Counted from the stretch's first letter, positions 8,111 through 18,130 are shown. The stretch is 64,000 nt of DNA from Adiantum capillus-veneris (GCA_014529385.2 CM043952.1:65620370-65684369), one strand, 5' to 3'. The notes: generated by a model not told the origin, from the sequence alone. Numbers and translations are program-made.

Positions 8111-10530
8111 GACTTTTTCTGATGAGTTCTTCGTGAGGGAAGTGCTCTAATCTCGGATTTTGCTTCATACTCTCCTAAGTATGAAGGTAAGGTATTCAGT
8201 GAGTGAGGTTTGCTCTCCATTGTTCTAACAGAGCCCCCATCTCCCCAGTAAGATTGCAGATCCAAGTCCACTTGAGATCCTGCCTCAAATTCCACTATGG
8301 GAGGATTCCTGATGTCCTTTTCCCAATTTGTCTGATTAGCTTGGCAACTTAGCTCGTTTGCAAAGTTTGCCTCTCTCACTTGTTTCCAAAATTCATTGTA
8401 ATCCTCATCTCTTCCGTAAGACCTCTGTATGACTGGATGAAAACTCTCTATCTCCTGATCGGTTGTGTTCAACACTATGCGGTCATCCTTGTGTGTATTT
8501 TCAGGCTTTTGTGCACTGGGAGTCTTTTCAGCTACCCGTGAAATGATAGTCTCTTGCTGAATTGGGTTTTCCGTTCCACAATTCATTGTTTCTTTTGGTG
8601 GTTCTAATAAGGCTTGTGCAGTCTCGATCATTCTCTGGCACATTTCAAGTCTCTGCTTTTCCAATTCCGCGTTTGGGTATGTCATCCACCTCTGTTCTTG
8701 TGTTTGGTTGTTCTTTAACCTAGCTTCGTAAGCTCTCATCAGTGCGTCCAATGGTTCGTGTACTTTGTCGACTAGCACTGATCCCCCTGAGCTTAAGCTC
8801 GTTGTTTCTTTGATACTCTTTTGTTTCGTTCTTTCCGGGCTCATCTCTCGTTTCCCGTTTTGACTCTCAAGTTTTTCTAATCTATCTTTAGTTCGCTTTA
8901 GTTCCTCAGCTAGAATAGCGTCTTCACGTTCTTTTCTCACCTTCATGCGTGCTTTTCTAGCTTTCCATGTGTTTTTCTGACTCCGCGGTCCTTGACTAAC
9001 CATTTCAGTTGCTAACTTTCCATTCTCAGGTTCTCTAGTGGTTTTCTTAGCTTGAGCTCTAGTAACAACTTGCGTTGGTATCAGAGTTTCATTTTCAGAC
9101 CCACTGCTGGTAGGAATAGTTTCTAGCATATTCAATGTCGTCTTTTGCACTTTGTTTGGATTCTTTGAACAATCCTCAATGAAGTGAGTAACCCCACACT
9201 CAGTGCAATAAGCGTTAATTCTAATGATTTCCGTATGTGGACAAACATTCATCAGATGGTCACCTCCACACTTGTAACAGGGTCCTAGTGCTGGTCTTGG
9301 TCCCATTTGATTCGTCCTTTGTGGATAGGATGGTCTTTGTCTTGTTAACCCTCCATGAGCTATGAACATCAATGTTCTTGCGTCCAAATTGTATCTCTCT
9401 TCATCAGTAGCACTTGTAACTGTTGGGGTTCCAACATTCCCAATCATGCCCCATGGTTCTGGTTGTTTGGGTTCTTCTGGTGGGTAATACACAGTTGGAG
9501 ACATGTGTGCACCAGATTCTTCATAATAGGCTTGAACAGGCACTAAGGCTTGTTCTTCCTGATTCTCTAAGGTTGGTGCATATCTAATGCCCACTGGTCT
9601 TGCTCTTGGTAAAGGTGGTTGTTGTCCCAATACCGGTTGCGGTCTTTCTATCCCCATAGGTCCTGGTACATTTCCCGTTGGGTATCGAGGTACTGGATGT
9701 ACTTGAGGTGGTGCTAATTGAGCAGGAGGTGCATACTGACGCTCCCTTACATACCCTTTGTTGTAATAGCACTCCTCTGTTGGATGGTTTGTCCATTTTT
9801 GTTCAATAGCACACCATTTCAGTGTTTTTGGCAATGGTTTTTGGTATGGTGCCATCCTTTTTAGAGCATCTTCTATCATTTGCTCTACATTTGGCATGGT
9901 TGTTGTTTGAACATTCTTTTTAGTGGTAGTCTCGCTCGCTACGGAGGAGGAGCTACTGGATGCAAAATCTGTATCCGCTGACACCTCTCCATAAACCGTA
10001 CAGTTATCCACTAAGTACAATGCCTCTCTCGTTACTTGCTCGAAACTTGTACAAGCTTTCAAGTGCAAGTCCTTCTTGAGAGTGTCGTTTCTCAATCCCT
10101 CAATAAAGAGAACAGATAGTCTGTCATCTTGTGGTCGTTCACGTACTGGACATCTCTCAATGTATTGTTTGAAGCGAAGTGAAGCTTCCTTCACTTTTTC
10201 GTGTTCTCTCTGTTTAAAAGCATATATTTGTGAGACCGTATTGTGCTTAATCCCTCGTTTTGAGAATTCCTCAGCAAACTCTCTTAGCAAATGGTCAATG
10301 TCATGGAATCCCCCTATGTTCAGTGGTTGAAACCATGTCAATGCCGTACCTTCTAGAGTAAGACCAAATCCCTCGTATTGTGTATGGAAATCTGTTATCT
10401 GCTCAGCTCTTAAGACTTGCTTAAAGAGTGACACATGTGCATACGGATCTCCTGAACCACCATACTTCTTTGGCATACACTTGGCTACTTGAGATGGTCT
10501 CATACGTCTATGGTCTGCTACCAATCTCAT
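8092..10530 (-). CDS. Element 1 gag: capsid and nucleocapsid region
   Basis: 812 codons. Residues 25-180 are a retrotransposon gag (capsid) domain, with DPYAHVSLFKQV, TALTWFQPL, LLREFAEEF and LSVLFIEGLRN. A Cys/His cluster (C240, H249, C254) follows, typical of large plant gypsy gags. Two knuckles, C418-C421-H425-C430 and C442-C445-H449-C454, both show CX2CX3HX4C, one residue shorter than the usual CX2CX4HX4C. The C-terminal 300 residues are basic then acidic, with coiled-coil potential around 520-560. The ATG at 10530 overlaps the previous stop as ATGA, but similarity to gag relics elsewhere begins upstream, so this is probably an internal Met of a longer gag. Confidence 0.88.
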   Translation of the reverse strand: MRLVADHRRMRPSQVAKCMPKKYGGSGDPYAHVSLFKQVLRAEQITDFHTQYEGFGLTLEGTALTWFQPLNIGGFHDIDHLLREFAEEFSKRGIKHNTVSQIYAFKQREHEKVKEASLRFKQYIERCPVRERPQDDRLSVLFIEGLRNDTLKKDLHLKACTSFEQVTREALYLVDNCTVYGEVSADTDFASSSSSSVASETTTKKNVQTTTMPNVEQMIEDALKRMAPYQKPLPKTLKWCAIEQKWTNHPTEECYYNKGYVRERQYAPPAQLAPPQVHPVPRYPTGNVPGPMGIERPQPVLGQQPPLPRARPVGIRYAPTLENQEEQALVPVQAYYEESGAHMSPTVYYPPEEPKQPEPWGMIGNVGTPTVTSATDEERYNLDARTLMFIAHGGLTRQRPSYPQRTNQMGPRPALGPCYKCGGDHLMNVCPHTEIIRINAYCTECGVTHFIEDCSKNPNKVQKTTLNMLETIPTSSGSENETLIPTQVVTRAQAKKTTREPENGKLATEMVSQGPRSQKNTWKARKARMKVRKEREDAILAEELKRTKDRLEKLESQNGKREMSPERTKQKSIKETTSLSSGGSVLVDKVHEPLDALMRAYEARLKNNQTQEQRWMTYPNAELEKQRLEMCQRMIETAQALLEPPKETMNCGTENPIQQETIISRVAEKTPSAQKPENTHKDDRIVLNTTDQEIESFHPVIQRSYGRDEDYNEFWKQVREANFANELSCQANQTNWEKDIRNPPIVEFEAGSQVDLDLQSYWGDGGSVRTMESKPHSLNTLPSYLGEYEAKSEIRALPSRRTHQKKSWTRKD

Positions 10531-11012
10531 TGCTCTGTGTCCCGGCTAAAGCTTTCTCTAGCATCATGGACTTCATGGGTTACCCTTGTCGGTTCCCCTG
10601 CCCTGAATCTACTACTAGGAGGTAAATGTGATGGTTCCGCTTCGAACCTTGGACCTGGAGTGGTATATGTGGGGATTGGAACTGCACTACCTCGATTCGT
10701 ATCCATTGACTCTCTGGAATGTAATGATCCCATTGGTCCGGGCTTCGAGTACTGAGGTTGACTGAAAGAGTCAGCAGCCTGAGTTCTTTGTCCTCCTGTC
10801 GTCATTGGGTTTTGCACTCCATTTGTTGGTGCTGGTCTTTGTGAGCTAGAAGTAACATAATACTGATGTAGTGGTCCCCCAAAGTATGTATATCCTTCTA
10901 ATTCTTTCTTGCCCATTGTTGAGTATTGCCTCCCATACTTGTCGTAAGCGGCAATTTTCACTTCCGATCCCTCTGTGTAGGTAAAGACATAAAGTCTTTT
11001 TTGGTCTGTCAA
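10527..11012 (-). CDS. Element 1 gag, middle N-terminal piece
   Basis: 161 codons starting at a TTG, so not an independent start. The frame is open slightly further upstream, where it reads Y-T-G-E-L-T-D-Q, joining smoothly to the previous piece if one C is missing from a CCC run near 11020. The block DQKRLYVFTYTEG has a counterpart in the decayed gag on the plus strand near 53560 (DEKFLYVYT), which supports it as real coding sequence. The rest is Ser/Pro/Thr-rich and low in structure. No known domain. Ends at a TGA overlapping the ATG of the capsid piece. Confidence 0.6.
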   Translation of the reverse strand: MTDQKRLYVFTYTEGSEVKIAAYDKYGRQYSTMGKKELEGYTYFGGPLHQYYVTSSSQRPAPTNGVQNPMTTGGQRTQAADSFSQPQYSKPGPMGSLHSRESMDTNRGSAVPIPTYTTPGPRFEAEPSHLPPSSRFRAGEPTRVTHEVHDARESFSRDTEQ

Positions 11013-11665
11013 CTCTCCGGTGTAGGGTTCTTCACATCTATAATAGAGATCTGCTCCCCATTATTATATTTGTATAGCCCCACATAGATGTTATCAGTGT
11101 TGATCCTTGTAGTTTCATTCTCTCTTCTTAACCTCGCATCAGGGAAGTTCATTATTGGTGCTTTCTCCTCAAGTTCTTCATCTACTTTGGCTTTGGTGCC
11201 CATCAATCCCCACTTGTCCACAATGTTAGGGTTTAGGACTACCAAGTACATGGTACCCTCGTCATCTAGATATCTATCTCCGCTATAGCTCACAAGCACT
11301 AAGTCCTTGAACTCACTAGGTCTCTCCTCTATCTTTACACAATAGCGGTCCATTCCATCTTTGTAGATCTTGGCACCTTGCTCATTGTCGTACTGGTATT
11401 TTATGAACAATAGCTTCATTGTGGCGGAAGGGTTTGATGATCCTGCTGCCATATTTTCTCTGTTGTTTAGGTTCAAGTGTTCCAAGTGTTCGGTGAAAAT
11501 CTCGTAAGATCTCTCCGAAGAAGTATCAGAAACACTTCCTTCAAAGATCGGCTCTAATGGTTGCACCCAACTTTGGTTTACACTTCCCTCGGTTGATATG
11601 ACACTTGCTTGTTCCCCTTGTTTTGGTTGGTTATTCTGGAGATTCCTGCCCGATCTCAAATTCAT
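11009..11665 (-). CDS. Element 1 gag, N-terminal piece
   Basis: About 218 codons from the ATG at 11665, which opens M-N-L-R-S-G; a short N-terminal R-S-G motif is common at gag starts of plant gypsy elements, and the unrelated N1 family here begins M-V-I-T-R-S-G. It is the first ATG after the long palindrome-bearing leader, so it is the most likely start of the polyprotein. No recognised fold. Residues 70-190 hold short beta-rich stretches such as DLVLVSYSGDRYLDDEGTMY. Ends at a TGA out of frame with the next piece by minus one. Confidence 0.6.
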   Translation of the reverse strand: MNLRSGRNLQNNQPKQGEQASVISTEGSVNQSWVQPLEPIFEGSVSDTSSERSYEIFTEHLEHLNLNNRENMAAGSSNPSATMKLLFIKYQYDNEQGAKIYKDGMDRYCVKIEERPSEFKDLVLVSYSGDRYLDDEGTMYLVVLNPNIVDKWGLMGTKAKVDEELEEKAPIMNFPDARLRRENETTRINTDNIYVGLYKYNNGEQISIIDVKNPTPES

Positions 11666-11829
11666 CAATTCCCCTAAAGGACTTTAACTTTTCCGTCTCG
11701 GCAATTTGTTTTCCCCAAGTTTTTGTGGTCAGAATTGATCCAAACTGATTGATACTTGGTCAATTGTTTAATCTTGTCAGTTGGACAACTTTTGTTTCAT
11801 CAAGTGAGAATTTTGTTGCAGTTATGCTG

Positions 11830-11861
11830 AAAAAGACATTATACGCGTATGATGTCTTTTT
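11830..11861. repeat. Palindrome copy 3, 32 bp with one mismatch
   Basis: Same MluI-type core ACGCGT. Arms extended by A5/T5; the only mismatch is T11840 against G11851. Confidence 0.88.
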
Positions 11862-12117
11862 TCACAGATTTGGACTATTTTGGTTATGCTCACTCTCAGT
11901 AGCCCCCTTATGCTCTGTCCACTCACAAAATTCAGTTTGAACTCTGATTAAGCAAGTTATGGCTAATTTAAGCTTTTCTTGGCAATTTTTCGCTTTTGAC
12001 TCGTTTTGGGGTGAATTGTGATCCAAATGGGATGAAACTTGAAATATAACCTCTAGACAGCTATTACAATGGATCTGTGTTGGCAAAGTATCAAAATATG
12101 TCCAAAATTAGGTCAAC

Positions 12118-12139
12118 GACATCATACGCGTATGATGTC
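12118..12139. repeat. Palindrome copy 4, 22 bp perfect
   Basis: Perfect inverted repeat centred between 12128 and 12129, followed by TTTTT. Confidence 0.9.
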
Positions 12140-12237
12140 TTTTTCATCAATTTGGGTCAAAACTTGATATTTATGCTTCCTACAGTGCTTGTAACAATCT
12201 TGTCAGGTCAGATATCAAAAATAAGCAGTGGATGTGC

Positions 12238-12269
12238 CAAAAGACATTATACGCGTATGATGTCTTTTG
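12238..12269. repeat. Palindrome copy 5, 32 bp with one mismatch
   Basis: Carries the same single mismatch as copy 3 (T12248 against G12259), so copies 3 and 5 are probably the closest relatives. Confidence 0.88.
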
Positions 12270-13055
12270 TCCCAGATTTTGACTATTCTTGGTTTTAAGC
12301 CTTCTCCAATGTTTATAATTGAGTTTCAAGTGTTTTTGTCAGGTTTGAATGTAAAAACAAAATCTGAATCCAAAATTTCCTATTCTTTGCGTTTCTTGGA
12401 CTCTGACTTGTCTTTTTGGGTTTCTTTGAGTGTTAATGCTCTTGTTTTAAGTTGAAATTAGGGTATAACCCCCCTTTTGAACACTCTGAAAAAGTCAAAA
12501 TTTCTGTTTTGGTCTCTGTTTGGTCATTTAGACGTCTAAAGTTGCAGATTTCCAGTTTTTTGGCACAGAATCCTTCCTAAAGCTTTCTCAAGTGCTCAGC
12601 AACTCCCAGATACACAAAAAATTTCTCTGACTTTTGTTTATTGCAAGTTTCACTACTAACTCGACGGTTTAGTGATCTAACATGCAATCAACCATATCAA
12701 GCAAATACTCCAATGATTACTAGCTCTAGATCAGGATCAAATGAAGTCCTACCTAAGCTATTCCTAATCATAAAATGGGTTTGGTAATTGTGATTTTAAA
12801 GAGATCCACTGCCACTCACGGACTAGCAAATTCTTCTTCTATCAACAACTACTCAACACCAACAAAACAACAAACAAATCTAAGCTAAACTAAAAATACT
12901 GTCAACACGGAAGATCCAGGAATACCCCACTTCCTAGTATCTCTCGAGATCTTCGGAGTCCACCACTCCTAGATCTTTTCTAACTAAAGTATACAAAGTA
13001 GTTTATACGACTCACCTCGTAGGATTAGTCTAAGGTCACCTACTTAGAGCTCTAG

Positions 13056-13073
13056 TCCCCGGCAGCGGCGCCA
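13056..13073 (-). other. Primer binding site, tRNA-Asp type
   Basis: Minus strand reads TGGCGCCGCTGCCGGGGA, differing at one position from the TGGCGCCGTTGCCGGGGA that pairs with the 3' end of plant tRNA-Asp. It lies 2 nt inside the LTR edge, as expected. Confidence 0.9.
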
Positions 13074-13699
13074 AATGTTAAGGCGGTTACGCCGCTAGCG
13101 GAAGCTAAATAGCGAGAACTCAACCAACAACAGAATTTGTTAGACGAGGACGGAGCTTGACCCGCAGGCGCATGGAAACAACTAGGTGGGTGTCAAATCA
13201 CCTACTCGACCTTCTAATGACAATCACTACTGAGGAAATCAAATCTAAGTTCTAAAATACGCAAGTGACTGAAATCCGTACTACGAACGAATGCTATACG
13301 AAACAGGATCTAGAATCATTGAATCGATCTCAAACTCAAGGGGAAGTGTATGCACTAGGTAAGAACAACACCCTAAAGACTTGAACTGCAAAATCAACCT
13401 ATAATCACTCCGTGCGGTAAACGCGTATGAAGACAGGCCGAAAAATATAGGTGACCGAAACTTGACCCCGATGGTACCAATGTGTAGCTCTACTCGTTGT
13501 GGTTCTATAGATATGCTGCACGCTCAATTCCGACACACAAGTTGGAAGAAAACTCACACCGAAGCTCGTAGGAACTTACCACACATAGAAGCCGATAGCG
13601 CGCACTCTTGGTATTAGTGCGTAGCTCTCGCCGTTGCTAACACAATGGCGGTGTCGCTTCTCCAATGGCGGCTCCGTAGCTCACGTAGCAAGTAGATAA

Positions 13700-13701
<2 letters not shown>

Positions 13702-13746
<45 letters not shown>
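13702..13746. repeat. (CT)n microsatellite inside the Element 1 LTR
   Basis: About 22 perfect CT units, lying between the TATA box and the PBS, that is in the transcribed part of the LTR (GA on the sense strand). Confidence 0.95.
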
Positions 13747-13748
<2 letters not shown>

Positions 13749-13817
13749 ACACAGTCACGGCGCTCAAAAACTCACTCTGATTAATAATCTCAATCCCTTA
13801 GGTTACAAAAACTTTGG

Positions 13818-13825
13818 CTTATATA
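13818..13825 (-). promoter_or_regulatory. TATA box of the Element 1 LTR
   Basis: Minus strand TATATAAG. Transcription would start about 30 nt further on, near 13790, leaving an R-U5 of about 710 bp. Confidence 0.6.
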
Positions 13826-14044
13826 CCTCAGCCTTGGAGGTGAGAACATCTCTAACTAATTACATCGGCAAGTGAAATTACTTCGGAATTACAAGCTGGA
13901 AACTCAATTGAGTCCCGTTACTTAATGAATGGCTCCAATCAAAATCAATGTCGGAAAGACATTTATCACAATCAATGGTTACAAAAATGATGAGTGTGAG
14001 CAAAAATGTGGGTGTGATCCTCTGCTGGCTCTGCTGGCTCAACA

Positions 14045-15023
14045 GTCGTCTCTATCGCTAATTCTAATAAGTTCTATTAAGTGATTTGAGTATTTTCTCG
14101 TGTGTCGTGCAAGTTTCTTGACTTTGGATGCCCAAGTCTGTTATAGAAAAATCCAGCGCTGAAGCAAAGGGGAAGCTGCTGCAGATTTCAGCCATGAAGA
14201 CGTCATCATGAGAGATGCCCATGGTTGCCCCGAGTGTATCGGATGACACCAAGACTACGTAGGCAAGTTCCATCGCGAAGAAGTACCCACGAAAAGTGTT
14301 TCCATCATGACAAGTTGTTGTTTTCCTCTGTTTTCAGCCCATGAATGTCGTAGACGAGGCTGATTTACGAGAGGAAACCCGAGAGCACACCTCTTTTGTG
14401 TGTAGAATTGAAAGAGAGACTTCTCCGCATAGAGATCTTTTCTAGGAAGGTTGCTTTTTGAGAACCGAGTTGTGTTTTGAGCGTTCAGACTTTTGAAGGT
14501 AACTATTTTCATGATATGATCTCTGAGTATTTTTTTGCAGGTGTTCTTCCTCTTCGCGAGGAGTAGGAACAGAGGAAGGCATGAGCCTCTGCATGAGAAA
14601 AAGCACTTAAAGTAACTAGAGCCAGATCAGCCAAAGGGTTTTGTACCCGAGTTTGGGAAGTGGATCCACGGATTTGAGAGTGATAGATTGTCGAGTTGGG
14701 ATCAGACAGTTGAGATTCCAATGAAGGACTCCGCATTCGAGAAAGCGGAGTTATTCTGTATAAAGAGGACACTGGGAACAGAGTCGGAAAAGAGTTGCAG
14801 GGAAGCTATGCCTTGAGTCTGGAAGGTGAGATCCAGAGGCAAGAACCTTGATTCTTGAGGATTCGGAATAACAAACAAAAGTTCCTTAGAATAGGGTTCG
14901 GCCCTAGGAATAGGAAGTCGAGGCTTCCAAGAACCATCAAGTTTTATTCTAGAACGAACGTGGTAATACGTTCGGTGCAAGTACTTGATAGACTTTTGCT
15001 CAGTAATAAAGATAGTATTACGG
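14045..15023. other. Sequence between Element 1 and the first N1-type LTR, one possible coding scrap
   Basis: Short overlapping minus-strand frames are not recognised. On the plus strand 14616-14816 reads 66 sense codons of ordinary composition (including KGFVPEFGKWIHGFE and EKAELFCIKRTLG) and could be an exon or gene fragment; I do not recognise it. The intron-like GTAACT...TTTTGCAG at about 14496-14539 is too short for a plant intron. Confidence 0.3.
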
Positions 15024-16207
15024 TGTCATGCGCACATCTAACCCTATGTGCATGTGGACAAGCTACTTCAGGTCCAGGGTTCAGGTCAGCGTAGGAAGTG
15101 TTATGGCACCTTTGTGAGCTTGTGCGCAGGTCGTGCATGTCCAGGCACTTAGAGTAGTTGCATATCCTCTGGTTGCACATATCATGATCATCAACATTAC
15201 AGTCAGTAGCCATCATGAGCATTTTATAGTGCACAAAACCCATTTTCCCTATTTTAGCCATTTTCACTTATTATTAATAAGTGACTTTGTTGGGAAACTG
15301 GGTAGGGCATTTTTGATAAGTTGATATATAAGAAAGCTAGCACTAGCACTTTCTGGCAGAAGAGGCAGCAGAGACCCAGCATCTGGCAGTGCATCTTCTC
15401 AGCAAGACCGGCAGGATTAACTAGCGTTTTTTAGCCATCAAGACCATCCAATGTCCATCTGGCGTTTTCTGCAGTGGATCAACCTTGGCATTTCTACAGC
15501 AGAGTGCTTAGCATTTTTGCAGATCCCCAGATAACCCTGGCATTTTTGCATATCCAAGATCAGCCTAGCATTTTTACAACTTGCAGATCAACATCAGCGT
15601 TTTGCAAATTCTTGACGACAGAATCAATCCTAGCATCAGCGTTTTCTGTTTTCAGCACTTAGACTCCGCAAGTACAGCCCCAAACCTTCCAGATCTCACC
15701 TTCCCGCAACAGATCCTCGTCACACGATCAGATCAGCAAGTGTTTTCAGTTTGACCCTGTTGTTTGCAGATTTCAATATCTATGTTTTCAACGCATCGTC
15801 GTCCCGTCATTGCCATCACCGTCCTCGCCAACACAGTGTCAAAATTCAGCAGATTTGCACATTTAAGCTCTTAGCGTTTTCAGATTTCATCCCCTCTTAT
15901 CGCCGTCATCATTGTCGTCGACATCGTCGGAAAGTCCATTGTATCTAGACCATTTGTACCATATTTGTGCAATCAATAGCATAGACCTCTCTCGCCATAG
16001 AGAGTGGGGCCCTTGGAAGAGGCTTTGACAACATTCTGGTGTCGTATTCTTCTCTCTCTCTCTCTCTCTTATCTCAGTCTCACAGTGTCATCCACTTTGT
16101 TTGTGATCATTTGCACTCTCTCACTAAAGGAACGGAAGGCTTTCCCTTCCGTAAGTAAAAGGAACCCTTGATTACAGTTCGGAGCACTCATCTTGAGCAA
16201 AGTTCAA
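15024..16207 (+). repeat. N1-type LTR, copy 1, truncated at its 3' end
   Basis: Starts TGTCATGCGCACATC and runs parallel to the LTRs at 35277 and 36558, including the AGCGTTTT-rich middle and the end ..CTTGAGCAAAGTTCAA, where a poly(G) tract replaces the last 24 bp or so. Contains a CTCTCGCCATAGAGAG hairpin and the conserved ACGGAAGG-CTCTC-CCTTCCGT hairpin type near the end. Confidence 0.8.
15324..15332 (+). promoter_or_regulatory. TATA box of the N1-type LTR
   Basis: ATATATAAG, matched at the same place in the LTR at 35277 (AATATATAAG, near 35588) and degraded to TATACATAG in the LTR at 36558. Confidence 0.55.
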
Positions 16208-16258
16208 GGGGGGGGAGGGGGGGGTCAGTCCATCTTCTGGCCCCAGTACTGTGTCGAT

Positions 16259-16341
<83 letters not shown>
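16208..16341. repeat. Poly(G), (CT)n and (TA)n tracts
   Basis: G8-A-G8 at 16208, (CT)n at about 16264-16297 and (TA)n at about 16297-16341. The same order occurs in copy 2 at 25381-25500. Confidence 0.95.
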
Positions 16342-16343
<2 letters not shown>

Positions 16344-16424
16344 TTTGGCTTCAACATTAAGTAATAAATTATGTTTATCCGAGTATATTTTATATTGTTA
16401 TGCACTCACGTTTGTGACTGTGAC

Positions 16425-16760
16425 ATAAGAGCCCCAAAATTATTGTTCAAAAGCACTCCAAACCCAAAAGCGTCTGCTCCCAAAAACTGCCAACGTGAAT
16501 CGCAAAAATCCATACAGCCTTCCACATGGCACAACCAACGCAAAACACAGACTTTTCCAATCTGCCACGTCATCATGTCAGTGCGATTTATGGAACCCTC
16601 TTTCAGAGTGCAAGCTTCTGGTCTTTATGGTTTTAGGCCCCTCGACTGGGGTACCATAAGTTGGTACAACTTTGAGCTTCAAATTCTTTAATTTAGACCT
16701 CTCAGCTAGGCTCTGTAAGTTGCTAAGAATTTATTTGCATCTTTCACTCGAGGTTGGATC
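16425..16760 (-). repeat. LTR-B fragment, inverted
   Basis: Minus strand carries the repeated GGCAGATTG-type / TGTACGGATTTT-type U3 motifs seen in the solo LTRs at 54092 and 55556, and the block GGGGTACCATAAGTTGGTAC that both families share in variant form. Confidence 0.6.
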
Positions 16761-16859
16761 TCCCTATGTCTAGAGTGCGTCTAGCCGGCCATGCCACGTC
16801 ATCACTTTGTGACAGACACTACACTAAAGTTCTCATCTTCGTTTCAACCACAAACACAT

Positions 16860-17530
16860 GGACAAGTCACAAGAGGCAAATTCTACTATCGATGATTTGC
16901 TCAAATGTTGTGTGTCAAAGAACAAGGCAACTTGAGAAGACCATCTACCCTTGGTTGAATATGCTTACAATAATAGTATACATACATATACATGCAAGGC
17001 ACCATTCGCAATAGTGAGATAGTCCCATGCAGGCTAAGCAAAAGAAAGCTGTTAATCGTCACTGTCATGAACTTGTATTTTCACTTGGTGTTTGGGTGGG
17101 TACTGTTGCACTTTGAAAAGACCAGGGCGAGGAAAAGGAAAGGCAAGGAACGTTTGTTTCAAAAGCTCAGTATGTGATATTATGATTCTTTTCAAATTTG
17201 AAATAAGATCAGCGATGTAGCTTACAGGTTGAAGCTACCAGAAGGCTGGAGAATAAATAAGGCTTTTCATGTCAGTCTTCTAAGGCCCTTTGTTGGTGAT
17301 ATGCCAGAGAATATGCCTGATGAGGAACAACCCAAAGTGGAAGAATTAGATGAGATTCTTGTTCCTCAATAGATATTGGCACATAAGGATAGAAAGGTTA
17401 GAGGAAAGATTGCAAGACACTGCTTGGTGAAGTTCAAGAACTATCCATCATTGGATTAAAATACACATGCCAATATTCTTCAACATAGAAGGCTCTTCTG
17501 TGGTGCAAAGTGGTGATTGTTTGTTACAAA
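16860..17530 (+). pseudogene. Chromovirus integrase C-terminus and chromodomain relic (copy 1)
   Basis: Decayed plus-strand coding sequence. Near 16915-17000 it reads the integrase block TWEDHLPLVEYAYNN-like, then a GPY/F-type region (KLPEGWRI) and the chromodomain core VKFKNYPSLD near 17430-17460, all broken by stops and frame changes. It equals the better preserved relic at 26040-26710. No RT or gag is attached. Belongs to the chromodomain-bearing gypsy clade, like Element 2 but not close enough to call the same family. Non-functional. Confidence 0.7.
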
Positions 17531-17872
17531 AACCGATAGATGTATACCATTCCCTCAATCGAAATAAGGCTTTACTAGGCTCAGGCATCGTGTTTTACCG
17601 CCACTTTGAGAAATTGTTGTATGTTTTCAAACACTTTCACACCCTCTTTCGCGACGACTGTTAGACTTACACCACTCTACTGCTTCACAGGTCTAGGGCA
17701 TTCTTGTAAGGATAGTATGTCTCCGGGCTGGCCACCCCTAGTCTAGGCCGGTCGCACGAGTTTGGGGCCGGCCGCCCACTTTTGTCCAAGAGCCCACATA
17801 TATTTACACATCATTTTTTTGTTGGGTCGTGGGGATTTTCATCAGACCTTGCACTACCTCCCCTTGTGCACC

Positions 17873-17880
17873 TATTTATA
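17873..17880 (+). promoter_or_regulatory. TATA box of solo LTR C
   Basis: TATTTATA, with the predicted start about 30 nt downstream and the CT tract within the transcript. Confidence 0.5.
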
Positions 17881-18014
17881 GGGGTAGGGGGATACCCACT
17901 TCCACATCTCTCATCTCACAAAGATCACACATCTCATTGTATTGGGTCTTCTGCTCATGGTTGTCATGGGGGGCTGATCGCCCCCTCTTCACCATCTCTG
18001 GCATTTGTGTCTAT

Positions 18015-18130
<116 letters not shown>

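Larger units (their letters stand above)
11666..13055 (-). other. Element 1 5' leader with three palindromes
   Basis: Untranslated region between PBS and gag, 1.4 kb, without a credible coding frame. It carries the palindromes at 11830, 12118 and 12238. The copies at 11835 and 12243 share their downstream flank as well (similar for about 35 bp), pointing to old internal duplications of roughly 125 to 410 bp. Confidence 0.65.
2024..14044 (-). mobile_element. Element 1: large Ty3/gypsy retrotransposon, almost complete
   Basis: Order on the minus strand: LTR (13076-14044), PBS matching tRNA-Asp, leader of 1.4 kb with three palindromes, gag (11665-8092), aspartic protease, RT, RNase H, two integrase zinc modules, DDE integrase core, a second retropepsin-like domain and a W-x-P-K repeat tail ending at 2059. 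PR-RT-RH-INT order is Ty3/gypsy. The tRNA-Asp PBS and large gag suggest the non-chromodomain side of plant gypsy elements (Athila/Tat-like), which is inference. About 3,200 codons run through nine open pieces in which each step goes to the minus-one frame, with no in-frame stop between pieces. The 3' LTR is not visible. Confidence 0.88.
13076..14044 (-). repeat. Element 1 5' LTR
   Basis: On the minus strand it begins TGTTGAGCC at 14044 and ends CCTTAACA at 13076, directly before the PBS; TGTT and AACA form the short terminal inverted repeat. Length 969 bp. It contains a TATA box and, downstream of it, a GA/CT microsatellite. The right edge is inferred from the TGTT...AACA symmetry because no second LTR is in the window. 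Confidence 0.7.

Noticed and set aside
10527-11012. ATGA stop/start overlap as a coupled operon-style arrangement
   Set aside because: The neighbouring junction uses a TTG, not ATG, and all pieces fit one polyprotein with missing bases. The ATGA at 10527 is most simply coincidence.
138-12269. Regularly spaced palindromes as a CRISPR-like array
   Set aside because: Only five copies, spacings of 125 to 284 bp in two separate groups, and a eukaryotic retrotransposon context; no repeat-spacer periodicity.
14496-14539. Intron with GTAACT and TTTTTTTGCAG borders
   Set aside because: About 44 bp is shorter than plant introns, and no coding continuity across it was found.
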